From Acidobacteriota bacterium (GTDB lineage: Bacteria; Acidobacteriota; Terriglobia; Acidiferrales; UBA7541), in assembly GCA_018268785.1 (NCBI GenBank), contig JAFDVY010000005.1, positions 1 to 64,000 of the forward strand: a stretch of 64,000 nt of DNA. Reading direction: 5' to 3'. Shown piece after piece: positions 8,399 to 18,490 of the stretch; position 1 is the first letter of the stretch, and each line of letters begins with the position of its first letter. The notes under the pieces were generated by a model. The model worked only from the letters and a program-made list of their open reading frames with translations. It was not told where the DNA came from and ran no database searches. The position numbers and the translations under genes were made by a program.

Positions 8399-10203
8399 CT
8401 TCATTGTCCAAGCCAGCCGCAATCGCAAGCGCAGGAATATTTTTTTTCGCGCTGGTGGCTTCCCGAACATCCCGCACGCACGCGGCCGATGAACGTGGCG
8501 TTACATTCAATCGAGATCTCGCTCCAATCGTCTTCCGGACTTGCGCGCCATGCCATCATCCGGGCGAAGCCGGCCCGTTTTCTCTGCTCACCTACGGCGA
8601 CGTAAAGTCCCATGCCCGGCAGATTGCCGATGTCACACAAAAACGCATCATGCCTCCTTGGCTTCCCGAACCCGGCGAATGGAAATTCAACGACGATCTC
8701 CATCTCACGCCGGATGAGATCGCGCTCTTCGCAAAATGGGTGGATGCGGGTATGCCGGAAGGTGCGCCATCCGATCTTCCGCCCGCGCCTCGCTTCAATA
8801 GCGGCTGGCATCTCGGCGAACCCGATCTGATTCTTCATGCCGAATCTTTCTTTGAAGTTCCCGCCAGCGGCAGCGACGTTTATTGGAATTTTATTTTTCA
8901 CCCGCCACTCGAAAAAACGCGCTGGGTCAGGGCCATCGAAATTCGCCCGGGCGAACGCCGCCTTGTTCATCACGCAAATTTGATCGTGGACCGTACGCAA
9001 TCCGCGCGCCGCCAGGAAAAATTTCCAGGAAGCGGTTTCCCCGGAATGGAATTGCAAATCGAATCCGAAACCTTCGATCCCGACGGCCATTTTCTCTTCT
9101 GGAAGCCCGGCACAATTCCCGAACCCGAGCCGCACGATATGGCTCTGCGCCTCGACCCCGGCAACGACCTGGTTCTGAACACACACCTCCAGCCATCGGG
9201 CAAAGCGGAAAAAATCCAGCCTGCTATCGGAATCTACTTCACCGGCGAGCCCGCAACGAAATTCCCGCTGCTTCTCCAGCTCGAAAACGACCGCAAGCTC
9301 GACATTCCCGCCGGCGAAAAGCATTTCGTTGTAACGGATGAATTTGAATTCCCCGAACCGGTTTCGCTTCTGGCGATCTATCCTCACGCGCACTATTTGT
9401 GCCGCGACATGCTAGCGCAGGCCAAATTTCCCAGCGGCGAAACGAAAACATTGCTTCACATCTCGCGATGGGACCTGAATTGGCAGGCCGTCTTCACCTA
9501 CACGACGCCAATCGATTTGCCAGCCGGGACAAGAGTTTCCATGCGCTATAGCTACGACAATTCCGCAGACAATCCCGCAAATCCGAATTCTCCGCCGCAG
9601 CGCGTCCTCGCCGGAAACCGCGCCAGCGACGAAATGGCTCATCTCTGGCTGCAAGTTTTGCCCAAAGCAAACACGCACCAGGATCACGATCCGCGCCGTG
9701 TCTTGCAGGAAGCCATAGCCTGGCACCACGTCCAAAACAATCCGGGCGATTTCGAAGCTCACTACAATCTCGCCGCAATGCTGCAAGCGCGCGGCGAATC
9801 TTTGCAATCCATCGAACATTTCAGACTTGCTCTTGCCATCAAGCCCGGCGACGCTACCGTGGAAAACGCGCTCGGCGGCGCCTATTTCGCCGCTGGGAAT
9901 TTGCCGCAGGCCATCGCGCATCTCTCCGTGGCTGTTCGCGCCCGCCCTGATTATTTCGATTCGCAATACAATCTCGGCCTTGCGCTGGCAAACAGCGGCC
10001 AGTTTCCCCAAGCCATCGAACATCTCCGGGTTGCGGCAAATCTTCATCCGCAAGACGCGGATGCCGAAGCCAATCTCGGCGGAGCGCTTGCCGCAAACGG
10101 GGAAACAAAAGAAGCCATCGCACATTTGCGCCGCGCCATTGAACTCAATCCACAACACGCACTTGCCCGCGAAAACCTGGCTGCAATCACAAATCCACAA
10201 TAA
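8395..10203 (+). CDS. Secreted cytochrome c / PHM-like copper / TPR multidomain protein
   Basis: A 602-residue protein. A signal segment (residues 8-31) is followed by one haem motif C50-x2-C53-H54 with the distal region IMPPWLP (planctomycete-type cytochrome c). The middle domain matches the order of copper ligands in peptidylglycine alpha-hydroxylating monooxygenase: H192-H193, H264, H331-x-H333 and a Met (M383, or M414). The last 160 residues are three to four TPR repeats. This is consistent with an ascorbate-type copper monooxygenase fed by a haem domain, or with an electron-transfer scaffold. The substrate is unknown. Overlaps the redoxin gene by 4 bases. Confidence 0.8.
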   Translation: MTSLSKPAAIASAGIFFFALVASRTSRTHAADERGVTFNRDLAPIVFRTCAPCHHPGEAGPFSLLTYGDVKSHARQIADVTQKRIMPPWLPEPGEWKFNDDLHLTPDEIALFAKWVDAGMPEGAPSDLPPAPRFNSGWHLGEPDLILHAESFFEVPASGSDVYWNFIFHPPLEKTRWVRAIEIRPGERRLVHHANLIVDRTQSARRQEKFPGSGFPGMELQIESETFDPDGHFLFWKPGTIPEPEPHDMALRLDPGNDLVLNTHLQPSGKAEKIQPAIGIYFTGEPATKFPLLLQLENDRKLDIPAGEKHFVVTDEFEFPEPVSLLAIYPHAHYLCRDMLAQAKFPSGETKTLLHISRWDLNWQAVFTYTTPIDLPAGTRVSMRYSYDNSADNPANPNSPPQRVLAGNRASDEMAHLWLQVLPKANTHQDHDPRRVLQEAIAWHHVQNNPGDFEAHYNLAAMLQARGESLQSIEHFRLALAIKPGDATVENALGGAYFAAGNLPQAIAHLSVAVRARPDYFDSQYNLGLALANSGQFPQAIEHLRVAANLHPQDADAEANLGGALAANGETKEAIAHLRRAIELNPQHALARENLAAITNPQ

Positions 10204-10235
10204 GCGACACCGCCTCCCTTGCCTCGAAGATAGCT

Positions 10236-10259
10236 GTAGCGGCCGATCTTCAGATCGGC
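10236..10259 (+). repeat. GTAGCG-palindrome repeat
   Basis: GTAGCG (10236-10241) precedes a perfect palindrome, GCCGATCT-TC-AGATCGGC (10242-10259). It is one of several copies in the window that share the GTAGCG lead and a CT-nn-AG centre while the stem varies. It sits between the PHM-like gene and the C45 hydrolase gene and could also serve as a transcript-end hairpin. Confidence 0.7.
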
Positions 10260-10333
10260 GAATTCTGCAGCCGCCATTCGCTTGTAAATTCCGCGCCCAA
10301 GAGATAGCTTCGTTCTTCGACTTGGAGGAAGAA

Positions 10334-11749
10334 ATGCGCAGAGGAATAGCCCTTGCGGCAATCTTGATCGTGGTCGTTTTGTCCGGCGTTGCCGTCACCC
10401 ACGGAAGTGTTGCAAGTGCCGCGGACAATCGCTTGCAAGGCGCGTTTCGCAAACCCGCCGTCAGTGGCTGGACGTTTGTCCACGTGCAAGGGACGCCAGC
10501 GCAAATCGGATATCAACACGGCTATCTTCTTTCCGCTGAAATTCTCGATCTGAAAAATGCGCTGCAGCTCGAACTAACCCACGACAACGGAAAGGATTGG
10601 AACTTTTTCCGTGACGCCGCGAAAAACTCCATGTGGCCGCATATCTCCGGGGAATACCGCGAAGAGCTGCAGGGAATTGCGGATGGTTTAGACGCACACG
10701 GCGTGAACCTGGATTTGTGGGACGTGGTCGCAATGAACGCCGCGGAAGAGTGGAGCTATTACGTCGGTGAATGGAACAAGCAGCACCGGATCGCTTCGCC
10801 TTCGACTGTAGTCGCGCCCGATCATTGCAGCGCCTTTGTCGCCACGGGCAGCTACACGAAGGACGGAAAAATCGTCATCGCGCACAACGATTGGACGGGT
10901 TATCTCGACGGAGCGCGCTGGACCATCGTGCTCGATGTCGTTCCCGCAAAGGGCTATCGCTTTATCATGGATACTTTGCCGGGCTTCATTCACAGCGGCG
11001 ACGACTTCGCCATAAATTCCGCGGGAATCATCCTCACGGAAACCACCATCACTGGATTTTCCGGCTATGACTTTGGTGGCATTCCGGAATTTGTCCGTGC
11101 CCGCAAGGCGATGCAGTATTCCGCGTCCATCGATGAAGTGGCGAATCATTTCAAGGAAGGGAACAACGGCGGCTACGCCAACGACTGGCTCATCGGCGAC
11201 ACAAAGAAAAACGAAATCGCCAGCCTCGAACTCGGATTGAAAAACGTCACCCTCGAACGCAAAACCGACGGCTATTTTGCCGGATCGAATTTTCCCATCA
11301 ACCCGAAACTCGCGGCGGAAGAAACCAATTTCAATTTGAAAGATCCTTCCCTCAGCGCCAACGCGCGCCACAAGCGCTGGACACAACTGCTCGAAGCCAA
11401 CAAGGGAAAAATCGACGTCGCCCTGGCGCAGGAGTTTCTCGCCGATCACGTCGATTCCTTCTCTGGAAAAACCGAAGCCAGCGAACGCACCCTTTGCGGC
11501 CACGTGGAAGATTCGCCGCGCGGAATGGGCGCCTGGCAGCCACCCTACGGAACCGCGGGTGCCGTTCAAAATAAAGTTACGGATGCAAGCCTCGCAGCGA
11601 AATTATCGTTCACTGCGGCTGCGGGTCACGCGTGCGGCAAGGATTTTATCGCCGCAAAACACCTTGCCGCGCATCCCGAACTCTCCTGGCAAAAGCCGGA
11701 ACTCCGCGATATGAAGGCGTTTCCCTGGACGACCGTCGCCGCTCAGTAA
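10334..11749 (+). CDS. Secreted C45-type Ntn hydrolase / acyltransferase homologue
   Basis: A 471-residue protein with an N-terminal signal or anchor (residues 5-30). It matches the C45 / phospholipase-B-like Ntn fold: GTPAQIGYQHGYLLSAE near the start, then MNAAEEW, and DHCSAFVATG where C165 is the likely self-processing nucleophile, followed by IAHNDWTGY. Family members cleave or transfer acyl groups on amides such as penicillins or lipids. The ATG at 10334 has GGAGG six bases upstream; the longer open frame overlaps the previous gene and is spurious. It follows the PHM-like gene on the same strand across a palindrome. Confidence 0.8.
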   Translation: MRRGIALAAILIVVVLSGVAVTHGSVASAADNRLQGAFRKPAVSGWTFVHVQGTPAQIGYQHGYLLSAEILDLKNALQLELTHDNGKDWNFFRDAAKNSMWPHISGEYREELQGIADGLDAHGVNLDLWDVVAMNAAEEWSYYVGEWNKQHRIASPSTVVAPDHCSAFVATGSYTKDGKIVIAHNDWTGYLDGARWTIVLDVVPAKGYRFIMDTLPGFIHSGDDFAINSAGIILTETTITGFSGYDFGGIPEFVRARKAMQYSASIDEVANHFKEGNNGGYANDWLIGDTKKNEIASLELGLKNVTLERKTDGYFAGSNFPINPKLAAEETNFNLKDPSLSANARHKRWTQLLEANKGKIDVALAQEFLADHVDSFSGKTEASERTLCGHVEDSPRGMGAWQPPYGTAGAVQNKVTDASLAAKLSFTAAAGHACGKDFIAAKHLAAHPELSWQKPELRDMKAFPWTTVAAQ

Positions 11750-11759
11750 TCCGCAATTT

Positions 11760-12284
11760 CTAACGCAAAGCTCCAGGCTCAATCCCGTTGTGGCGCGCGT
11801 CGTCGAAAATCCTTTGCATCTGTTCGGTAAGCTGCGTTCTCTTCGTTTCCAGTTGTGCAATTTGATCGGAAACCGACCCGCGGTTCAGGCGATGATTTGT
11901 CTGGATTCCCGTACTCGCGCCGCTGTCGCCGTTGAAATTATGCAAGTCCGCCAATTTCTTGTTCACGTCGTCCAGTTGCGCCTGCAATTTTGCCAGTTGC
12001 TGTTTGTAGTTCGCCGCGGCGCCATCTTTTCCAGTATTTGGCGAAGCATGTCCCTTCGCGCTTGGCTTTGCATTTCCGACAACGGACACGCCGCCCAGTC
12101 CGTGCAAATCGTCCTCGGTCCAGACTTTTTTCGCTTTCTTGTCCGCCGCGGTATTGGAAGCGCTTGCGCTGGATGTATTCTGCGTATTGTTCTTGGACGA
12201 ATCGGTTTGCTGCTGGGCATTTGCGGAGAACGCGCAGAGCGCCCAAGCGCAAAAAATCAGCCAAAGTCCCGGCAAGCTTTTCAT
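11760..12284 (-). CDS. Secreted hypothetical protein with coiled-coil
   Basis: A 174-residue protein with a signal peptide (residues 1-23, ending AFSANAQ), a Ser/Asn/Lys-rich linker, and heptad-like segments (YKQQLAKLQAQLDDVNKKLADL and IAQLETKRTQLTEQMQRIFDD). The build resembles the protein at 25313-25960: signal, low-complexity linker, coiled-coil with LAKLQAQLD / LAQAQAQLD. No catalytic motif. Probably a periplasmic structural protein; function unknown. Confidence 0.6.
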   Translation of the reverse strand: MKSLPGLWLIFCAWALCAFSANAQQQTDSSKNNTQNTSSASASNTAADKKAKKVWTEDDLHGLGGVSVVGNAKPSAKGHASPNTGKDGAAANYKQQLAKLQAQLDDVNKKLADLHNFNGDSGASTGIQTNHRLNRGSVSDQIAQLETKRTQLTEQMQRIFDDARHNGIEPGALR

Positions 12285-12377
12285 GATAACTACCTCAACT
12301 TCACTCTATGCCCGGCCCTGCCGAGTGGAACTTGAATTGTCTAATCCGCAAGCTGTACGCACGGGCAGACCGCCCAA

Positions 12378-13289
12378 TCACGGTTTGGCCGCTGCGGAAG
12401 GAGCGACTCCCAATTTGTCCAGCTCGGCTCGCACGAGCGGAATCGCCTCTGCGGGGGTGCCGACGCGCCGGTAGTCCGAAGAAAAAGTTTTTTGGTGGAC
12501 GGAAACCGACGAAAAAAGTTTTCGCGCGTCGAAATCGTACTGCGAAAACGACGGCAGCCAGACGCCCGGAGCAAATTCATAGCGCTCCTGCATGAAATGG
12601 CTGCCTTTGTAGATCTTTCCCAGGAAGATTCCAAACGAAATATCGTCGGTGATTTCGCCCTCAATGCGCGCCATTTGTCCGCTCGCGTCGTCGAGCCAGA
12701 CCGTGCCGGTCACTTTGGAAAAGAGAGAGGCGGAGCGCGTCGTGGGCTTGTAACTCGGATTGGGCGCCAGATGGAATTTGGAGAGCGGGCGACCCTCGCG
12801 CGTCTCTTCCCCAAGATAAGTAAAAATAAATGCGTTGCGCGTTTGGTCGATCAAATCCGCGCGCTCTTTCTGCTTTTTCGCCACTTTCTCATAGGCTTCG
12901 CGCTGCTGTTTCCCGCCGGTCGCCGCCCATTCCAGCGAACCCAGGAGTTTTTCCAGATCGTTCTTGTACGCTTCTGCGTCCGTGGGTTTGCCGTCGGGAC
13001 CGAGCGCAATGTGAGCGATGCCCGTGCCGGCGGGAAATACTCGTGCGATTTTCACAGTTGCCGGATTCGGATCGCTGGCCGACTTCCTTTCTTCCACCCG
13101 TTCCACGCGCTCGTAAAGATAAAGATTCCGTTCGCTTTCTTTGAGCCCGGCCACAGCTTTATCAAACCGGCTGGGATCGGTTCGCTCCTCATCGGCCCGT
13201 GCACCCATGGCTGTTTTGGCGTCCTGCGCAAACGTGAGCAGGGACATTGCTAACAGGGATACGGAGAGCCCGGAGGCGATTGTTTTCAT
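12378..13289 (-). CDS. Secreted hypothetical protein, LolA-like beta fold
   Basis: A 303-residue protein with a signal peptide (MKTIASGLSVSLLAMSLLTF, cleaved before QDAK). The C-terminal half has the pattern GTVWLDDASGQMARIEGEI ... FAPGVWLPSFSQYDFDAR, as in many acidobacterial outer-membrane-lipoprotein-like proteins. The middle is helical and charged. The start at 13289 is taken from the signal peptide; the frame stays open to 13442, but that part is Arg/Gly-rich and unlikely to be translated. Function unknown. Confidence 0.6.
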   Translation of the reverse strand: MKTIASGLSVSLLAMSLLTFAQDAKTAMGARADEERTDPSRFDKAVAGLKESERNLYLYERVERVEERKSASDPNPATVKIARVFPAGTGIAHIALGPDGKPTDAEAYKNDLEKLLGSLEWAATGGKQQREAYEKVAKKQKERADLIDQTRNAFIFTYLGEETREGRPLSKFHLAPNPSYKPTTRSASLFSKVTGTVWLDDASGQMARIEGEITDDISFGIFLGKIYKGSHFMQERYEFAPGVWLPSFSQYDFDARKLFSSVSVHQKTFSSDYRRVGTPAEAIPLVRAELDKLGVAPSAAAKP

Positions 13290-13648
13290 AGACCCAAGAG
13301 CAGTTTGGCTACCCATTCGATTCATCCCCAACCCGGGCTGTTGCACCGCAAGACGGAGCCTGAAGCGCCGAATGCCGCCCTGCCCGGACAAGTTTACCGA
13401 AAATTGGCTAGAAAAACCCCGAGAGCGCGTTCTGCGACGCAAGACCGCAAAAATCAGGAAATTAGCTCAAGCTGTTGATAAATAAGGACATAAGCACGCA
13501 GACTCCGTACTCTTCCTGTTCCCTGAGTTTTGCCGCAAAACATTTGGCAAAATTTCGATTCCGACGAGGAAATTCAGCGTCTAAAGGAACGAACGGGCCT
13601 GCTCGCGCGTATTACAATTGCAGGTAGGTGTGTACCAGGAGGGTAGTT
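13290..13648. other. Intergenic region between divergent genes
   Basis: This 359-base stretch separates the LolA-like gene (minus) from the permease pair (plus). I see no further gene or RNA. AGGAGG at 13637-13642 is the ribosome-binding site for the first permease. Confidence 0.5.
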
Positions 13649-14959
<1,311 letters not shown>

Positions 14960-14967
14960 GGCGCAAA

Positions 14968-16209
14968 ATGGCACAAGCACACGGCGAGAACCTTAAACAA
15001 GCGATGGACACGCTGCGCACGCACAAACTGCGCAGTGCCCTCACGGTATTCGGCGTTGTGCTCGGCGTCAGCGTCATCATGCTCGTCGCCGCCCTCATCA
15101 CAGGCTTCGACAACAAAGTTCAGGAAATGGTCAAGCAGTTCGGCGCCGACACTGCTTTCGTCTCCAAATGGGATCAAGGCAATCACGGGGGCGATCGCCC
15201 GCTCGAAGAACGCCAGCGCAAGCCTCTCACTCTCGAAGATGGCAAAGCGCTGAAGGAATTTTGCCCGGCCGTCAAAAATGTCACCGTTTTTCTGCAAACG
15301 GAATGGCGCCAGTCGCACACCGTCCGCACCAAAGCCGGCGAAGTCACAGCCATCGATTTTCGCGGCGTTCAGCCCAATTTCGGTCAGGTCTACGCCAACG
15401 CGGCAACAATAGAAGGCAGGTTCCTCGCTGATGGTGATGACCAGCACAGGGAAAAAGTCGTAATGCTGGGCGAAAACGTGGCGCCAGTCCTGTTCCCCGA
15501 GGGCCATCCCATCGGCAAGGATGTCTTCATTGACGGGTCCGCGTTCACCGTTGTTGGCGTGGTGGAAAAGCCAAAAGGCGGCTTCGGAGCCGGCGACGAA
15601 GACCGCCGCGTCTTGATTCCGTACAACACGTTCAAGAAAACTTACCCGGCCGCCGACGAAGTCAACATGCGCTTCCAGGCTTATCCCGGAATGTTGGACC
15701 AGGCCGTGGATCAGGCCACCGAGGTTTTGCGCCGGCGCCGCAACGTGCCCATCGGCGCAAAGGACAATTTTTCCATCGGCACCGCCGCGCAGGAAGTTGC
15801 CGAATTTCACGACATCATGAGAATGGTCTATCTCGCCACGCTCGCCCTCAGCGGCACAGGCCTGCTGATCGGCGGCGTCGGCGTCATGAACATCATGCTC
15901 GTCAGCGTCACCGAGCGTACCCGCGAAATCGGCATCCGCAAGGCCATCGGAGCCCGCAGCGGAGACATCACGTGGCAGTTTCTCCTGGAAGCCATGACGC
16001 TCACCGGCGCCGGCGGTGTTTTGGCGCTGGTCATGGTCTTTGGCCTTGTCTTGCTCATCCGCCTCACGCTTGGCTGGGCTGGCGTCGTTCCCGCTTGGGC
16101 CGCCGCCACGGGAATCCTGGTCAGCGTCAGCATCGGCCTCATCTTCGGCGTCTGGCCCGCCGTAAAAGCCTCCAAACTCGACCCCGTCGAAGCCCTGCGC
16201 TACGAATAA
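14968..16209 (+). CDS. Second MacB-type ABC transporter permease
   Basis: A 413-residue paralogue of the preceding gene, 8 bases downstream. It opens MAQAHGENLKQAMDTLRTHK, then a first helix (LTVFGVVLGVSVIMLVAALI), a MacB-like periplasmic domain, and the FtsX region VTERTREIGIRKAIGARSGD with LLIGGVGVMNIMLVS. The two permeases differ throughout the periplasmic domain, so they may form a heterodimer that transports or acts mechanically on envelope substrates. Substrate unknown. Confidence 0.88.
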   Translation: MAQAHGENLKQAMDTLRTHKLRSALTVFGVVLGVSVIMLVAALITGFDNKVQEMVKQFGADTAFVSKWDQGNHGGDRPLEERQRKPLTLEDGKALKEFCPAVKNVTVFLQTEWRQSHTVRTKAGEVTAIDFRGVQPNFGQVYANAATIEGRFLADGDDQHREKVVMLGENVAPVLFPEGHPIGKDVFIDGSAFTVVGVVEKPKGGFGAGDEDRRVLIPYNTFKKTYPAADEVNMRFQAYPGMLDQAVDQATEVLRRRRNVPIGAKDNFSIGTAAQEVAEFHDIMRMVYLATLALSGTGLLIGGVGVMNIMLVSVTERTREIGIRKAIGARSGDITWQFLLEAMTLTGAGGVLALVMVFGLVLLIRLTLGWAGVVPAWAAATGILVSVSIGLIFGVWPAVKASKLDPVEALRYE

Positions 16210-16229
16210 CAAATTTTTTCTGGTAGTGG

Positions 16230-16245
16230 CCGGTCTTTAGACCGG
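16230..16245 (+). repeat. Palindrome CCGGTCT-TT-AGACCGG
   Basis: A perfect 7-bp stem with a TT centre, preceded by GTAGTGG, a near match to the GTAGCG lead of the other copies. Being 21 bases past the permease stop, it may act as a terminator as well. Confidence 0.6.
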
Positions 16246-16266
16246 TTCCTTCTCCGCACTCCTCTT

Positions 16267-16337
16267 CCTTCTGCATGTCCGAAGATTCTTTCGTAGCGTC
16301 TGGCTCCTTCTGCATGTCCGAAGGTTCTTATGTAGCG
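16267..16337 (+). repeat. Two direct repeats of a 32-base unit
   Basis: Units 16267-16298 and 16306-16337 both read CCTTCTGCATGTCCGAAG, then TTCTT, then GTAGCG, with four differences. The second unit runs straight into a perfect palindrome; the first runs into a decayed remnant. This looks like duplication of a repeat element together with its flank. Confidence 0.65.
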
Positions 16338-16354
16338 CCGGGCTTCAGCCCGGC
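16337..16354 (+). repeat. GTAGCG-palindrome repeat
   Basis: GTAGCG at 16332-16337 leads into GCCGGGCT-TC-AGCCCGGC, a perfect 8-bp stem with a TC centre. Same family as the copies at 10236 and elsewhere. Confidence 0.7.
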
Positions 16355-16437
16355 ATCTTGAAGCGTAGGATTATATCTAGGCCCCGGCTTTCTACTTGCC
16401 AGCCGCGAAGGGAAGCGGCCCTCTTAGCGGCGGGTGG

Positions 16438-16464
16438 CCCGGGTTCCGGTTTTGGGAACCCGGG
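16438..16464 (+). repeat. Strong palindrome in the DUF4097 leader
   Basis: CCCGGGTTCC (16438-16447) and GGAACCCGGG (16455-16464) pair perfectly over 10 bp around a 7-base loop. It lies 135 bases before the DUF4097 start. It has no U-run, so it is a repeat or an RNA structure and not an obvious terminator. Confidence 0.55.
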
Positions 16465-16598
16465 TCTTGGGTTTGATGGGAACATTTGCCCATCGGACTG
16501 CGTTACTCACAGCGCCGGGGATAAGACGAACAGAAAGACTGAAGCGTCTGGAGTGCTGGTGGAGTGTGAATTGTGGTCATCGAGAAGGAGTGAGTCTT

Positions 16599-17417
16599 AT
16601 GAATAAGAGAATCATGTGGTTTGCTGCGGCGTGCAGCTTGTTGCTATCCGGAATAGCGGCGCAGGCACAGGAAAAGCGGACCGTGTTTACCGAGAGCGAT
16701 TTTCACTGGCAAGGGAAAATGGCTGCGGGCCAGACGCTGGAAATCGTTGGACGAAATGGTGAGATCAACGCCGGCGGCGCTTCGGGCGAGTCGGCGGAAG
16801 TGAATGCCACAAAGAAAAGCCGCAACGGCGACGACGAAAGAGAGGCGTTCATTGAAGTGGTCGAATATTCCGATGGAGTGACGATCTGCGCGGTTTATGC
16901 GAAAGAAGCCAGACCGGGAAGATGCCATCGCGGCGGGGTCGATTCGGAGAATAGCAGCGGCTTCTGGCACAACTCACGCGCGAAAATCGAGTTTTCAGTG
17001 CAAGTGCCGCGAGGAGTGACGCTCAAGGCCGAAACAACCAACGGAGGCATACACGCGCACAATTTGAACAGCGTGGTGGAAGCGAACACGACGAACGGAA
17101 GCGTGGACGTTTCCACGAGCGAATGGGCTTCCGGCCACTCGACCAACGGACACCTGGACATCACCATGGGAAAAACGGACTGGAAAGGCGATCTTGAACT
17201 GGCCACAACAAACGGAGGAATTTCCGTGTCGCTGCCAGGCTCGGCGGCGTTCCAACTCCATGCCGAGACGACAAACGGAAATATTCACACGGATTTTCCC
17301 ATCACCGTGATGGGCACATTCGGTACAAAGAATATTAGCGGAACTGTTGGATCCGGAGGGCGCGAGCTACGCCTTGCGACAACGAACGGCGGAATCGAAG
17401 TGAGAAAGACGAGTTAG
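16599..17417 (+). CDS. Secreted DUF4097 (beta-helical adhesin-like) protein
   Basis: A 272-residue protein with a signal peptide (residues 1-24, ending AAQAQ). From about residue 140 it has repeated TTNGG/TTNGS/STNGH turns (ETTNGGIHA, ANTTNGSVDV, STNGHLDI, ATTNGGISV, ETTNGNIHT, ATTNGGIEV), about every 20 residues. This is the parallel beta-helix signature of DUF4097. Such proteins are surface or periplasmic; binding functions are suspected, none proven. The ATG at 16599 follows AAGGAG; the earlier open frame lacks a signal peptide. Its stop abuts the stop of the kinase gene on the other strand. Confidence 0.82.
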   Translation: MNKRIMWFAAACSLLLSGIAAQAQEKRTVFTESDFHWQGKMAAGQTLEIVGRNGEINAGGASGESAEVNATKKSRNGDDEREAFIEVVEYSDGVTICAVYAKEARPGRCHRGGVDSENSSGFWHNSRAKIEFSVQVPRGVTLKAETTNGGIHAHNLNSVVEANTTNGSVDVSTSEWASGHSTNGHLDITMGKTDWKGDLELATTNGGISVSLPGSAAFQLHAETTNGNIHTDFPITVMGTFGTKNISGTVGSGGRELRLATTNGGIEVRKTS

Positions 17418-18299
17418 TTACGCGGAACGCAGCAGCTTGGCGGCGCGATCGCGCAGTGTGGACTGCTGTTGCGCAGGCTGATTGACCTGCGAAACCGCTT
17501 TGCGGCGCGCAAGTGGATAGAGAAGTTCGGCGACCGCATCGCCAGAAGTAGGACGAAGCACGGGATCTTTTGCGAGGCACTTCATCACGATTTCGTCGAG
17601 CGCCTGAGGGACCGTGGAGTTGCGGCGCGACGGAGGCAGCGGCGCGGAAGAGAGCACGCGCGTGCAGACCGCCTGAATCGAATCCGCATGGAACGGACTT
17701 TCGCCGGTGAGCAGTTCGTAGATGACGCCGCCCAGAGAAAAGAGATCGGAGCGGGCGTCTTGCGGCCGTCCCATGATTTGTTCGGGGCACCAGTAAGCGG
17801 GAGTGCCGAGCAGGGGAGAGCCAACACCGTCGCGATGAGCGACGCGCGCCATGCCGAAATCGGAGAGTTTTACACGGCCTTCGGCGTTGATGAGAATGTT
17901 TGCAGGTTTGACGTCGCCGTGAATCACGCCTTTGCGATGCGCAACGCTGAGCGCCACGGCGATATCGCCCATCCAGGCACAGGCGCGAGGAAAAGGAATC
18001 GTGCCCTTTTCAAGAACGCGATCGAGCGGCTGGCCGTCCACAAATTCCATGACGAAGTACGGAGTCTGCGTCGCTTCGTCAATTCCCATGTCGTGCAGCG
18101 CAAGGATGCAGGGGTGATTGATCTGGCCGATGACGCGCGCTTCCTGAAAGAATTTTTCGCGCGCGGCGCCTACGGCGATTTCCTTGGGGAAAATCTTGAT
18201 GGCGACAATGCGGCCGATGTAAGGATCGTGCGCGCGTACGACGCGGCTGAAGGCGCCGGCGCCGACCGTATCGAGAATTTCGTAGCGACCTACTTTCAC
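17418..18299 (-). CDS. Soluble Ser/Thr protein kinase (Hanks type)
   Basis: About 293 residues, essentially one kinase domain (counting from GTG 18299). The parts are all visible: Gly-rich loop VGAGAFSRV, lysine in VAIKIF, catalytic loop HGDVKPANIL, DFG in LSDFGMAR, and GTPAYWCPEQ. The catalytic loop has HGD instead of HRD, so it is a non-RD kinase and may not need activation-loop phosphorylation. No membrane segment or sensor domain follows. The GTG at 18299 gives the usual VKVGRYEIL start; a TTG at 18359 would add 20 residues. A secreted phosphatase gene lies just upstream on the same strand. Confidence 0.88.
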   Translation of the reverse strand: MKVGRYEILDTVGAGAFSRVVRAHDPYIGRIVAIKIFPKEIAVGAAREKFFQEARVIGQINHPCILALHDMGIDEATQTPYFVMEFVDGQPLDRVLEKGTIPFPRACAWMGDIAVALSVAHRKGVIHGDVKPANILINAEGRVKLSDFGMARVAHRDGVGSPLLGTPAYWCPEQIMGRPQDARSDLFSLGGVIYELLTGESPFHADSIQAVCTRVLSSAPLPPSRRNSTVPQALDEIVMKCLAKDPVLRPTSGDAVAELLYPLARRKAVSQVNQPAQQQSTLRDRAAKLLRSA

Positions 18300-18490
18300 G
18301 TCGAGCCAACTTTCCGTGAAGCGAGGGACATTCCGCAGTGGGAAGGATAAGAAAGACAAAGGGCGGAGGGAATGAAGCAGTAGTTCTATTTTCAGGCGTA
18401 CAAGAGTACTAGGAAGAGATGGCTGTAACTATAAGAAAACAATAATGTTAATGCGACTCCAGCCTGCCGGAACGAAGGTGCAATCCACCA

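Larger units (their letters stand above)
16210..16598 (+). other. Palindrome-rich intergenic region
   Basis: No gene is credible in these 389 bases. They hold several palindromes and a 32-base direct repeat (listed separately), and the leader of the DUF4097 gene. The last bases carry AAGGAG, the ribosome-binding site for the ATG at 16599. Confidence 0.7.

Noticed and set aside
8401-9393. A 330-residue open frame on the minus strand opposite the cytochrome/PHM-like gene
   Set aside because: No motif, and the plus-strand reading carries haem and copper ligands in family order.
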